A stretch of DNA of 64,000 nt from Peptostreptococcaceae bacterium. GTDB lineage: Bacteria; Bacillota; Clostridia; Peptostreptococcales; Peptostreptococcaceae. This document shows, one piece after another, positions 35,935 through 44,892 of the stretch. Under the pieces are notes generated by a model. It saw only the letters and a list, made by a program, of their open reading frames with translations. It was not told where the DNA came from and made no database searches. A program made the translations under genes and the position numbers. The stretch is taken from NCBI GenBank assembly GCA_025210335.1, contig JAOARY010000064.1:1-64000 (forward strand), in the 5' to 3' direction. The first letter of the stretch is position 1. Every line of letters starts with the position of its first letter.

Positions 35935-37404
35935 TTAATTTTTATTTATTATTATTTTAAATTTGGTTCCAACATCTACTTCACTTTCAACTTTTATTTT
36001 TCCATCATGAGAATTTATTATCCATTTTGCAATAGAAAGCCCAAGACCTGTTCCTCCTGTGCTTTTAGTTCTTGATTCATCTGTCCTATAAAATCTATCA
36101 AATATTTTTCTTAAATCCTTTTTATCAATTCCCATTCCTTGATCTTCTATTTCTATAAATATTTTAAATTCATCTTCATATAAAGTTAAAAATATTTTTT
36201 TATCTTCTTTTGTAAATTTGATGCTATTATCTATAAATATTCTAAATGCTTGTTTTAACAATTTTATATCTCCAAAAAAATTCACATTAGAAGCAAAACT
36301 CTTAACAAATATATGATTTTGATCAATCATGCAACTTTCCTTATAGATTTCATCCATAAGTTCTGTTAAAGAAAATATTTTTTTATCTAAAGTCTGTGTT
36401 TTTTTATCAGCTCTTGCTAAAAATAATAATTTTTCTACAAGATCCTTCATATTTAAAGTTTCTTTTTTTATTGCATCTATTGATTCTTCTAATATTTTTT
36501 CATCTTTTTTACCCCATCTATTTAGCATACTTATATATCCTTGTATAACTGAAATTGGAGTTCTCAGTTCATGAGATGCATCTGATACAAATCTATCTTT
36601 TTGTTCATAAGAGTTTTCTAACCTTTGAAGCATTTCATTAAAAGTTATTGCAAGTTCCTTTAGTTCATCTTGATAGTCATTAACTTTAAGTCTCTTAACC
36701 TTACCTTCAAATGATATAGCTTTTGCTTTTTTAGTCATATCCTTTATTGGGTATAGTAATGTTTCATTAACACGTTTTCCTGTTATTATTGTTATTATAA
36801 AACCCATTATAAATAAAATTAAAAGTATAAAAGCTATCATCATAAGATATTTATCATGATTTTGTATATCTTTTACTAAAAATAAAGTATATACATCATT
36901 TTTTATAAATATATACTCTGTATAAGCTATATTACTATTTTTAAAATCATAATAAAATCCTCTTCTATTTTCTTTAAATAGAGTTTTTAATTCTTTTTTA
37001 TAAAGATTTCCTTTTTGATTTGTATATATTTTTTTATTAAAAGAATCATAAATATCTAGTTTCAAACTAAAATCATCTAAATCAAAAGTTTTACTTCTTT
37101 CTAAAAAATCCAATGTCTTTATTTTTTGAGAATATAGTTTTATATCAGAATAATCTTTTCGAAGCAATAAAAATTTAAAACTTCCTAATATGGTTATTGA
37201 AAACATAAGCATTATAAGTATAAAAGTTGTAATATAAACAGATGTTATTTTAAAGGATAATGAAAATTTAAAAGCTCTTATTAATTTTTTTATCCCTATT
37301 TTTAAATATTTAAAAATCAAATTGAAAAATTTAAAGATTACTATAACAAAATAAAATAAATAATATAAAACTTTTTCAATTTTGTTTTTATCTTTTTTTT
37401 TCAT
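35935..37404 (-). CDS. Membrane sensor histidine kinase
   Basis: A 489-residue kinase of the OmpR/EnvZ type. There is a Lys-rich N terminus, membrane segments near residues 55-75 and 190-210 with an extracellular loop between, a HAMP domain (about 215-265), HisKA with the phospho-acceptor His in DASHELRTPISVIQGY (about 275), and HATPase_c with FIDNSIKFT, DQGMGIDKKDLRKIF and TGGTGLGLSIAKW. All kinase boxes are intact. Its ATG overlaps the stop of the response regulator by one base. It presumably phosphorylates that partner. The stimulus is unknown. Confidence 0.93.
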   Translation of the reverse strand: MKKKDKNKIEKVLYYLFYFVIVIFKFFNLIFKYLKIGIKKLIRAFKFSLSFKITSVYITTFILIMLMFSITILGSFKFLLLRKDYSDIKLYSQKIKTLDFLERSKTFDLDDFSLKLDIYDSFNKKIYTNQKGNLYKKELKTLFKENRRGFYYDFKNSNIAYTEYIFIKNDVYTLFLVKDIQNHDKYLMMIAFILLILFIMGFIITIITGKRVNETLLYPIKDMTKKAKAISFEGKVKRLKVNDYQDELKELAITFNEMLQRLENSYEQKDRFVSDASHELRTPISVIQGYISMLNRWGKKDEKILEESIDAIKKETLNMKDLVEKLLFLARADKKTQTLDKKIFSLTELMDEIYKESCMIDQNHIFVKSFASNVNFFGDIKLLKQAFRIFIDNSIKFTKEDKKIFLTLYEDEFKIFIEIEDQGMGIDKKDLRKIFDRFYRTDESRTKSTGGTGLGLSIAKWIINSHDGKIKVESEVDVGTKFKIIINKN

Positions 37405-38096
37405 TAATTTTCATCCTTTATTATATATCCAACACCTCTTACTGTGTGTATTATCTTTTCTTTATAAAAATCATCTAATTTAGATCTTAAATATCTTATA
37501 TATACATCTACAATATTTGTATCTCCATAAAAATCATATCCCCAAACTTTTTGTAATATACTTTCTCTACTTACAACTATATTTTTATTATTCAAAAGAT
37601 ACTCAAGTAAATCAAATTCTTTCTTTGTCAGTTCCACTTCCGTATCTAAATACTTTACTATTCTTTTATCCAAATCCATCTCTAATTTTCCTAAAGATAT
37701 TGAATTTGAAATATGTTCACTTTTAATTTCTGTATGTTTTCTAAGTGTTGCTCTTATTCTTGCTAATAGTTCTTCAATAGCAAAAGGTTTTGTCATATAA
37801 TCATCAGCACCTAAGTCTAAACCCATAACCTTATCTAAGGTATCATCCTTAGCAGTTAACATTATTATTGGAATCAAACTTTCTTTTCTTATTCTTCTAC
37901 ATACTTCCATACCATTTAATTTAGGAAGCATTATATCTAAAATTATAAGGTCTATATCTTCACTTAATGCCTTTTGTAGTCCATCTCTACCGTCAAATGC
38001 CTTTATAACATCATAACCTTCATAATTAAGTTCTAATTCTAAAAATCTAGCAATAGCTTCTTCATCTTCAACTATTAAGATTCTTTTTTTATCCAT
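37404..38096 (-). CDS. OmpR-family response regulator
   Basis: A 230-residue two-domain regulator. The receiver domain (1-120) has the acidic pair DE at 11-12, the phospho-acceptor Asp54 (IILDIMLPKLNG), Thr in MLTAKD and Lys in MTKPF. The C-terminal winged-helix DNA-binding domain (about 130-228) ends with DTNIVDVYIRYLRSKLD and TVRGVGYII. It heads a two-gene operon with the histidine kinase downstream. The layout matches ArlR/CsrR-like regulators, but the target genes cannot be inferred. Confidence 0.95.
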   Translation of the reverse strand: MDKKRILIVEDEEAIARFLELELNYEGYDVIKAFDGRDGLQKALSEDIDLIILDIMLPKLNGMEVCRRIRKESLIPIIMLTAKDDTLDKVMGLDLGADDYMTKPFAIEELLARIRATLRKHTEIKSEHISNSISLGKLEMDLDKRIVKYLDTEVELTKKEFDLLEYLLNNKNIVVSRESILQKVWGYDFYGDTNIVDVYIRYLRSKLDDFYKEKIIHTVRGVGYIIKDEN

Positions 38097-38139
38097 ATCT
38101 TCACCACCCTATATCTTCTTATACCCCTTATTATAAAAC

Positions 38140-38176
38140 AAAATAGCCTAAAAACGCATGCTTTTAAGCTATTTTA
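38140..38176 (-). terminator. Terminator after the ornithine-cyclodeaminase-family gene
   Basis: Arms AAAATAGCCTAAAA and TTTTAAGCTATTTT around a GCATGC core form a near-perfect hairpin, followed on the minus strand by TTTTGTTTT. It separates this gene from the response regulator. Confidence 0.7.
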
Positions 38177-38188
38177 ATATAATTCTAA

Positions 38189-39175
38189 TTAAAATTTAAT
38201 AAAAATTCCAGCATCTAAATCCTTTGCCTTTTTATAAATTTTATAAGCTGATAATAAATCTAAAATACCTGCTCCAACAGATTTAAAGAATGTTATATCA
38301 TTTTTACTTTCTCTTTTTTTAGTCTTATTATTAATCAAATCACCAAGTTCTCCAGTAACTATATTTTCATCAAATAAACTATTATTAAAAGGAATTATAA
38401 AATCTCCAGCTTCATTTAAAACCCCTTCCTTTGTATCCACATAGACTAAAGAAGAATTTAAGATCAATTCACCACTAACTTCTCGCATATTTGGTAAATA
38501 TGAACCCATTGAATTTATATGAGCACCTTTTTTCACATATTTAAAATCAAAAAGAGGTTTAGTTGAAGTTGTTATACAATTTATTATATCACTGTCTTTT
38601 ATAGCTTCATTAATATTTTGTATAGGTAATAATGTACAATCCAAATCCAATTGCTCATTCATTCTATTACAAAAAGAAATTGAATTAGAATGAGTTCTAC
38701 TAAAAACTCTTATCTCTTTTAAATCTCTAACTGCAACCATTGCTTCTAATTGTTTTTTAGCTTGAGAACCAGTGCCAATTAATGTTGCTATTTTACTATC
38801 TTTATTTGCAAGTAAATCTATTGCAAGCCCAGCTAATGCACCTGTTCTTAATTTTGTTAGGTAAGTTCCATCCATCAAAGCTATAACATCTCCTGTTTTT
38901 CCATCCATTAATATCATTTTTGATGGAACAACTTCTTTATTTAATTCTTTATTATTAGGAAAAACACTTACAATCTTAAGACCTATACTATCTAATTTTT
39001 CAACATAAGACGGCATAAATAAAGAAACTCCATTTTCCTTATCCACTTTTATACTAGATCTTAAGGGATTTATCGCTTCATCATTAGAATATATTGCAAG
39101 TGCATCTTTACAAGAATTTATAATATCTTTTATATTTACTACATTATCTATATCTTCTTTCTTTAAAATAATCAA
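38189..39175 (-). CDS. Ornithine cyclodeaminase / mu-crystallin family protein
   Basis: A 328-residue Rossmann-fold protein. The NAD(P)-binding motif is LIGTGSQAKKQLEAM (about 130-145), preceded by the substrate-side block MDGTYLTKLRTGALAG and followed by INCITTSTKPLF and HINSMGSY. The family includes ornithine cyclodeaminase, alanine dehydrogenase, and ketimine or lysine reductases, and these are hard to separate by sequence. The conserved Lys/Arg pair of the substrate site (PSKMILMDG and LRTG) is present. No biosynthetic neighbour helps. It has its own terminator and a weak AGGAG-type site. Confidence 0.85.
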   Translation of the reverse strand: MIILKKEDIDNVVNIKDIINSCKDALAIYSNDEAINPLRSSIKVDKENGVSLFMPSYVEKLDSIGLKIVSVFPNNKELNKEVVPSKMILMDGKTGDVIALMDGTYLTKLRTGALAGLAIDLLANKDSKIATLIGTGSQAKKQLEAMVAVRDLKEIRVFSRTHSNSISFCNRMNEQLDLDCTLLPIQNINEAIKDSDIINCITTSTKPLFDFKYVKKGAHINSMGSYLPNMREVSGELILNSSLVYVDTKEGVLNEAGDFIIPFNNSLFDENIVTGELGDLINNKTKKRESKNDITFFKSVGAGILDLLSAYKIYKKAKDLDAGIFIKF

Positions 39176-39422
39176 AAAATCAACTCCTTTAATTTCTTTA
39201 TCTATAAGCTTACCATCTATTTATAAGCTTTAAAAGTTTTTAATAAAAATATAAATATTATTTTATTTTTTTTTAAATCAAATAAGGATTTATCCTTTCT
39301 AAATTAGTCTTTATTAACTATTAAAATATCTAAAGCTAATACGAATTAATCATTTCTTTTTTCTCTTTATTTTTATATTATAGTCTTATGCTAAAAATAA
39401 ATATAAGGAGTGTATTAAAAAT

Positions 39423-42227
39423 ATGTGTATTAAAAAAACAAAAAAAATTACTTCATTAGCACTTTTAACTACTTTATTTGCATCTTGTGTTAATTATTCA
39501 CATGCAAATGAATTAATCTTAGGAGATATCAATGGAGATAATGTAGTAAATCAAACAGACCTTGACTATGCAAATGCAATGTCAAAAATGGATGTTTATG
39601 CAAATGGATGGGAGAGATTTGTAAGCAAAATCGATTTTGATTCGGATAATAGAATCACAGAGTATGATGTTAATGAAATAAAAAAGATTATAAACAAAGA
39701 ATTGAATGTAAATGAAAATAAAATGCCTAATTTAGAAACTGAAAGTAAACCGGTTTCATCAAATGATAATAACAATGATATTAATAACTCTAATTCATCA
39801 AAAGTAGAAAATAATCAAAAAGAGGAAAAGGCAAATAACAATAATTCTTCGTATGACAGACCTATTAAAGTTGATTATGATATTGAATTTACTGATTCTT
39901 ATAGTGATTTTAATGATTATGAATATATAAAAATAATGATAGGTGATATTAATAATAATGGTCAAATAGAATCAGATGATTTAGATAGAGCTTATTCAAT
40001 ATATTATAAGCGTTTTTCTAATAATAATGATAAATTAAAAGTTAGAGTAGATATGGATAAAGATGGTTATTTAACTCAAAATGATTTAGATATATTACAA
40101 AATCATATTATAGAAGGTCAAAATAATAATGAATATGTATTAGAACCTTACGGCAAAGTAAGTGAAGAAATAAAAGTATTATTAGGTGATTTAGATAATA
40201 ATAAAACTATTAATGAAGATGATTTAAATCGAGCTAAAGCCATGCTTAATAATGATAATTTAGGTGCTATGAAACAATTTATCAATAGAATAGATGTTGA
40301 TTTAGATGGTGATTTAACTCAAAATGATATTGATTTACTTAAAGATTATGTTGATGGGAAAATTTCTTCTTTTAAACAAAAATATGCAAATCCAGATATA
40401 AAACTTTCTTTAGAAGAAAGAAATCATTATATAAATGAATCTATAAAAAATAAAAGAGGAGATGTTTATAAAGATGTTACAAATGAAAATAGATATCTAG
40501 ATATAGATTGTAATAATATTATTAATTTTGATGATTTTTCAAAAATAATGAGCATTGTAAATTCTGATGAAGATGATAAGCAAACAGCAGAATATAAAAC
40601 TTATTACGAAAGATATGAAGAAAAATCAGATCTTTATGAAGATGGAATTATAGATGTTAAAGACTTTGAAATTATAAAACTTTATTTAGAAAACACAATA
40701 AAAAATCCAACAAAAAAAGATTTTGATGCCTATTACGATAGTATTAAAACTGATCTTCCTTATTTACAAAAGATAAAAAATGCAGTATTAAATCATGAAG
40801 ACAAAGTAGATTTAAGTGAATATCAAAATTTGAATTACGAAAAAGGAACAGGTTCATTATATGAACTTATGAGATATGAGCCTTTATTACAATTATATCT
40901 ATCTTGTAATGCAGGTGCTTTTTACAATGAAGTTGATATCAATAATAATAGACAAGTTATATTTAATTATTATAATTCCGAAGAAGAAACAACAGAAATT
41001 GTAAATGCAGTTAATAAAAAAATTGATGAAATTATAGAAAATATAATAACTGATGATATGTCTGATATTGATATAGTATATGCTATAAGAGATTATATGG
41101 TTGAAAATGTTAAGTATGATCCTCAATTTGCAATAGATGGTGCACCTGGACTTTCTCATTCAGCTTATAATGTTCTTATTAAAAATATAGGTGTTTGTGA
41201 TGGCTTTTCAGGTGCTATGAAAATGATATTAGATAGACTTGGAATTGAAAGTCAAATAATTTATGGACATTCCCCAGTAAGTGCTCATGCTTGGAATTTA
41301 ATAACTATAGATGGGATAACTTATCATATGGATATGAATTTAGAAATTAATTATCCTCAAGAACCTTATAGATATATGTTTGTAAGTGATCAATCTATGG
41401 AATTAAACGGTGCCTATTGGAATAAAGATATCTATGGTATACATAAAAATGTTATGCCTAGAAATTCTGTAAGAATTTTTAATAAAGAAGATGTTTTTAA
41501 CGAAATAGAAGCTGCTTTAGCTAATGGTAAAAATGAATTAACTATAAATTATAAATCAAATGATTTAGATGTTTTTGAAATCCAAAAATATTTTGCAGAT
41601 AAAGATTTATTCGAAGTAAATGTATCTATTAATGGAAAGTATGAAAACTATACATTTGAAAATGGTGTAGAAAATCCATGCTTTATCTATATATCAAATT
41701 TAAATTCCAAACCATTAAATAAAGTATCTTCTATGTCTGATTTAATATTAGAATTTGAAAGAAATATAAATGAAGGTAATAGCGAATTTAAGATATTTTA
41801 TAATAACGATGATATTGACCATATAAATCTACAAAGACTTATGATGGCAGAAAAAAATCAAAACTTAAGATTTGTAATAAATGAAGGAACTAATACAATT
41901 TGTGAAATGTTAAATGATAATAATTTAAGTAATTATGAAAATAATATGTTTATTAAATTTACAAATGTAGATACTAGTGTAGAACCATTTTTTAATAAAG
42001 CTTACGTAATCAACTCTAAAGATGAGCTTATGGATGCTCTAAGAGATGGTTTTAATGAAAGTAATGCACCTTTGATTTACCTAAAAAACACTGAATTAAC
42101 AAGATCTTATGTTTATGATATATTACAAAATTTAAATAAAAGAAATAATTTTTATTTAAATCAAGCCGATTATATTTTTGGAGATGACGCAAAAAATAAT
42201 GATATGATATTAGAAATAATTGAATAA
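39423..42227 (+). CDS. Large secreted protein with dockerin-like repeats and a transglutaminase-like domain
   Basis: A 934-residue exported protein. After a signal peptide (residues 1-28) come four dockerin/EF-hand-like repeat pairs: GDINGDNVVNQTDLDYA (33-49) with FDSDNRITEYDV; GDINNNGQIESDDLDRA with MDKDGYLTQND; GDLDNNKTINEDDLNRA with VDLDGDLTQND; and a weaker fourth with LDIDCNNIINFDDF. A transglutaminase-like domain follows at about 540-660, with catalytic Cys592 (GVCDGFSGAM), His622 (SAHAWNLI) and Asp637 (HMDMNL). The C-terminal 260 residues contain about three copies of an unrecognised repeat of about 80 residues. AAGGAG lies 12 bases upstream of the ATG, a long gap. No cohesin is seen in the window, so calcium-dependent attachment is a guess. 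It may be a cysteine protease or a crosslinking enzyme. Confidence 0.85.
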   Translation: MCIKKTKKITSLALLTTLFASCVNYSHANELILGDINGDNVVNQTDLDYANAMSKMDVYANGWERFVSKIDFDSDNRITEYDVNEIKKIINKELNVNENKMPNLETESKPVSSNDNNNDINNSNSSKVENNQKEEKANNNNSSYDRPIKVDYDIEFTDSYSDFNDYEYIKIMIGDINNNGQIESDDLDRAYSIYYKRFSNNNDKLKVRVDMDKDGYLTQNDLDILQNHIIEGQNNNEYVLEPYGKVSEEIKVLLGDLDNNKTINEDDLNRAKAMLNNDNLGAMKQFINRIDVDLDGDLTQNDIDLLKDYVDGKISSFKQKYANPDIKLSLEERNHYINESIKNKRGDVYKDVTNENRYLDIDCNNIINFDDFSKIMSIVNSDEDDKQTAEYKTYYERYEEKSDLYEDGIIDVKDFEIIKLYLENTIKNPTKKDFDAYYDSIKTDLPYLQKIKNAVLNHEDKVDLSEYQNLNYEKGTGSLYELMRYEPLLQLYLSCNAGAFYNEVDINNNRQVIFNYYNSEEETTEIVNAVNKKIDEIIENIITDDMSDIDIVYAIRDYMVENVKYDPQFAIDGAPGLSHSAYNVLIKNIGVCDGFSGAMKMILDRLGIESQIIYGHSPVSAHAWNLITIDGITYHMDMNLEINYPQEPYRYMFVSDQSMELNGAYWNKDIYGIHKNVMPRNSVRIFNKEDVFNEIEAALANGKNELTINYKSNDLDVFEIQKYFADKDLFEVNVSINGKYENYTFENGVENPCFIYISNLNSKPLNKVSSMSDLILEFERNINEGNSEFKIFYNNDDIDHINLQRLMMAEKNQNLRFVINEGTNTICEMLNDNNLSNYENNMFIKFTNVDTSVEPFFNKAYVINSKDELMDALRDGFNESNAPLIYLKNTELTRSYVYDILQNLNKRNNFYLNQADYIFGDDAKNNDMILEIIE

Positions 42228-42242
42228 CTATAAACTTAAAAA

Positions 42243-42277
42243 AACTATCTTAAAATTATTATCATTTTAAGATAGTT
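42243..42277. terminator. Bidirectional terminator
   Basis: Perfect 14-bp arms AACTATCTTAAAAT and ATTTTAAGATAGTT with T-rich flanks on both sides, between the dockerin/transglutaminase gene and the converging YdcZ-type gene. It overlaps the end of the latter. Confidence 0.8.
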
Positions 42278-42704
42278 CTTTTTTATCTATATTTAAATTA
42301 TATAAAAGTCCCATAAAAATAATTAATATTCCTATAACTTGTTTAATATTTATATTAATTCCTAAAAAATAATCAATAGTAAGGCCTGTAAGCAATTGTC
42401 CTATAAAAATAAATAAAGTTACATATATAGATGCCATATTTTTTACTAAATGATTTCCTAAAATAACTACCATAACTCCAAGCATTCCACCAAAATAAGC
42501 CCAAATTGGTACATTTAAAAAACTATCCTTTTTAAAATTTAAAATCGAAGGATTTAAAATTATAAATGGTAGTAAAACAACCATTCCTGCCATAAAATTC
42601 ATTCTACTACTTCTTAATAGATCTGTTTTAGATGAATATTTCGAATTTAAAATAAATGAAATTATAGTAAGAAATCCAGATAAAAAAGCTATTAAATAAA
42701 ACAT
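42267..42704 (-). CDS. YdcZ/DUF606-type small membrane protein, second of a pair
   Basis: A 145-residue protein with about five hydrophobic segments and little else. The pattern of a half-size drug/metabolite transporter is visible, with SKYSSKTDLLRSS after the first span, a YFGGMLGVMVVILGNHLV block and VTLFIFIGQLLTGLTIDYFLGI. This is the DUF606/YdcZ family, related to EamA transporters at half length. It lies 10 bases after its partner, which it resembles in layout. The two may form a heterodimeric transporter. The substrate is unknown. Confidence 0.8.
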   Translation of the reverse strand: MFYLIAFLSGFLTIISFILNSKYSSKTDLLRSSRMNFMAGMVVLLPFIILNPSILNFKKDSFLNVPIWAYFGGMLGVMVVILGNHLVKNMASIYVTLFIFIGQLLTGLTIDYFLGININIKQVIGILIIFMGLLYNLNIDKKELS

Positions 42705-42713
42705 TTAACCCTC

Positions 42714-43142
42714 CTAAAAATTCATAATATAAATGCCTACAAAAATCATAAAAATACCTATAAATTTTTCTTTTTTAAATAAGTATTTTTTCACTCCAAA
42801 AATTCCAAAATGATCAATTAGCGATGATGCTATTATTTGACCAATCAAAACCAGTGCAATCAATGCTGATACTGTTATATATTTTAGACATATTATATTC
42901 GAATATACAACTAAAAAACCAGCAACTCCTCCAAAATAATAATAAATAGGTATGTTTTTATCTATTTTTTTTATTTTTAATTTCTTTTCCTTAAGCGTAA
43001 GAATTATAGAAGAAAATAATATTCCAATTAAATTAATTATCAGTATTGACTGAAATCCTTTAAAAAAATTACCTAAATAACCATTGCAAAATACCATCAA
43101 AGCTATTATTAAACCATTTAATAATCCTAATATACCAAACAT
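42714..43142 (-). CDS. YdcZ/DUF606-type small membrane protein, first of a pair
   Basis: About 142 residues and five hydrophobic segments. The ATG at 43142 follows AAGGAGG with 5-base spacing; a longer frame begins inside an upstream palindrome and lacks a ribosome binding site. The YYFGGVAGFLVVYSNIICLKYI block and VLIGQIIASSLIDHFGIFG align with the neighbour gene. Paired half-size transporters of this family are common in bacteria. No metabolic neighbour identifies the cargo. Confidence 0.8.
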   Translation of the reverse strand: MFGILGLLNGLIIALMVFCNGYLGNFFKGFQSILIINLIGILFSSIILTLKEKKLKIKKIDKNIPIYYYFGGVAGFLVVYSNIICLKYITVSALIALVLIGQIIASSLIDHFGIFGVKKYLFKKEKFIGIFMIFVGIYIMNF

Positions 43143-43183
43143 AAATTCCTCCTTTTTTAATATATTATCATCTATAAGGATAT

Positions 43184-43209
43184 AAAAAAATGACATATGT
43201 CATTTTTTT
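43184..43209. promoter_or_regulatory. 26-base perfect palindrome upstream of the YdcZ pair
   Basis: AAAAAAATGACA joined to its exact complement without a loop (core TGACATATGTCA, 43191-43202). It is 42 bases upstream of the YdcZ start and about 70 bases upstream of the divergent TATAAT of the GGDEF/EAL gene. It resembles an operator rather than a terminator because it has no loop. Confidence 0.4.
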
Positions 43210-43312
43210 ATTTGAAAATAAATAATAATTTTACTTGGTATTTATTCTTAAATATTTGGGTAATAATTTAATAAAATGTATATAATGAGTAATAGAAAGG
43301 CAGTTGATTTTT

Positions 43313-44743
43313 ATGATGGTCGATTATTTTGGATATTTTTTACTTCTTATATTTTTCTTTACAGTTATGACTAATCCAATTCCCTTTTATCAAAAGTTCA
43401 TAAATCTATCCTTGGCATTTATGCTATTATATCTAAGATATAATACCAAAAAGGAATATGATAGAAAATTAAAAGAAGAAAAAATAGATCCAATAACAAA
43501 AATTCCAAACAGAAAAGGTTTTTTTGATATTATAAATAAAAAAATAAAATCAAAGGAGGAGTTTGCCTTTGTATATATAGATATAAATGATTTTAAATCT
43601 ATAAATGATTCTTATGGTGAAGAATTTGGAGATTATGTTCTTACAGAAATAGCATTTAGATTAAAAAATAAATTATCTCAAAAAGATTTTATAGGACGAA
43701 TGGATTCAGATGAATTTGCACTTATTTTATCAGAAAAAAATCCATCTAATTCAAAAGACTTTATAAAAGAATTCATTGAAAGTATTGATATAAATTTAGA
43801 AATATATAAAAAAATATATTTAGCATGTGGTGTTAGTTATTATCCTTATGATGCTAAAAAATGTGAAAAATTATTGTTAAAGTCCCATATGGCTACTTAT
43901 GAATCTAAAAAAATAACAAAAGAAAAGAATGTTATAAACTTTTATAATGAACCTATGAGTAAAAATTATTTAGTTCCAGATATATTAAAAGAAGAATTAA
44001 AAAGTGCAATACTTGGAGAAGAATTATTTTTGATGTATCAACCTGTTATGGATTTAAAAAATAACAAATTAATATCATTAGAATCTCTTATACGATGGAA
44101 AAAAGATGGTGAGATTATTTATCCAAATAAATTCATACCATTTAGCGAAGAAAGTGATTTAATATTAAAGATAGATCAGATGGTTCTTAATTTAGTATGT
44201 AGGCAAATAAGAATGTGGTTAAACGAAGGCTATGATGTGATGCCTATATCAGTAAATATTTCAGCCAAAACATTTTCTGAAGAAACTCTTATAAAAGATG
44301 TTTTGAAAAATCTAGAAATGTATGCTATAAATCCAAAATATATAGCATTAGAAATAACTGAATCTGCTTTTTTAAAAAATAAAATAGGTGCTATTGAACA
44401 AATGAAAAAATTAAAAGAAATAGGACTTAAAATATATTTAGATGATTTTGGTAAAGGTTATTCTCAAATAACAAGTTTAAAAAACTACCCTGTTGACGTT
44501 TTAAAAATAGATAGAGATTTTGTAAAAAATATTGGTGAAAATCATATAGATGAAGTTGTAATAAACTATACTATCCAGTTAGGAAAAACTTTAAATAAAA
44601 TAATAATAGCAGAAGGAGTTGAAACTATAGAACAACTCAATTATTTGATAGAAAATAATTGCGATCGAGTCCAAGGGTATTATTATTCAAAACCTCTTAC
44701 TATAGAAGATTTTGAAAAAAAATATTATAAAATACAAGACTAA
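43313..44743 (+). CDS. Membrane GGDEF/EAL protein, probable cyclic-di-GMP phosphodiesterase
   Basis: About 476 residues. Two short hydrophobic N-terminal segments (about 5-45) are followed by a GGDEF domain (about 60-215) whose motif is degenerate, GRMDSDEF instead of GGDEF, so it is probably not a cyclase. An EAL domain follows (about 225-470); the key motif reads LESLIRW (ESL), with DDFGKGYSQITSLKNYPVDVLKID and EGVETIEQLNYL intact, as are QGYYYSKPL and the metal-binding Glu and Asp residues. It should hydrolyse cyclic-di-GMP. A TATAAT lies at 43281-43286. The start is ambiguous among TTG at 43304 and tandem ATGs at 43313 and 43316. Confidence 0.9.
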   Translation: MMVDYFGYFLLLIFFFTVMTNPIPFYQKFINLSLAFMLLYLRYNTKKEYDRKLKEEKIDPITKIPNRKGFFDIINKKIKSKEEFAFVYIDINDFKSINDSYGEEFGDYVLTEIAFRLKNKLSQKDFIGRMDSDEFALILSEKNPSNSKDFIKEFIESIDINLEIYKKIYLACGVSYYPYDAKKCEKLLLKSHMATYESKKITKEKNVINFYNEPMSKNYLVPDILKEELKSAILGEELFLMYQPVMDLKNNKLISLESLIRWKKDGEIIYPNKFIPFSEESDLILKIDQMVLNLVCRQIRMWLNEGYDVMPISVNISAKTFSEETLIKDVLKNLEMYAINPKYIALEITESAFLKNKIGAIEQMKKLKEIGLKIYLDDFGKGYSQITSLKNYPVDVLKIDRDFVKNIGENHIDEVVINYTIQLGKTLNKIIIAEGVETIEQLNYLIENNCDRVQGYYYSKPLTIEDFEKKYYKIQD

Positions 44744-44762
44744 ATACATTTTTTCATAAAAA

Positions 44763-44862
44763 AAGGGCTATCACCTTAAAAAAATTCAAATATAATATAC
44801 TATTTTATAAATTTAAAACAAAAAAGTATACTATACCTTTTTCCTTAATGTGATAGACCCTT
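44763..44862. terminator. Long bidirectional terminator between the EAL gene and tyrS
   Basis: Outer arms AAAGGGCTATCAC and GTGATAGACCCTTT with an inner pairing (TATACTATTTT and AAAAAAGTATA). T runs lie outside both ends. It separates converging genes. Confidence 0.75.
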
Positions 44863-44892
44863 TAATCTTTTTAAAATTAATTTATATTAAAC

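Noticed and set aside
39423..42227. Cellulosome component
   Set aside because: There is no cohesin, glycoside hydrolase or scaffoldin in the window, so dockerin-like repeats alone do not support this.
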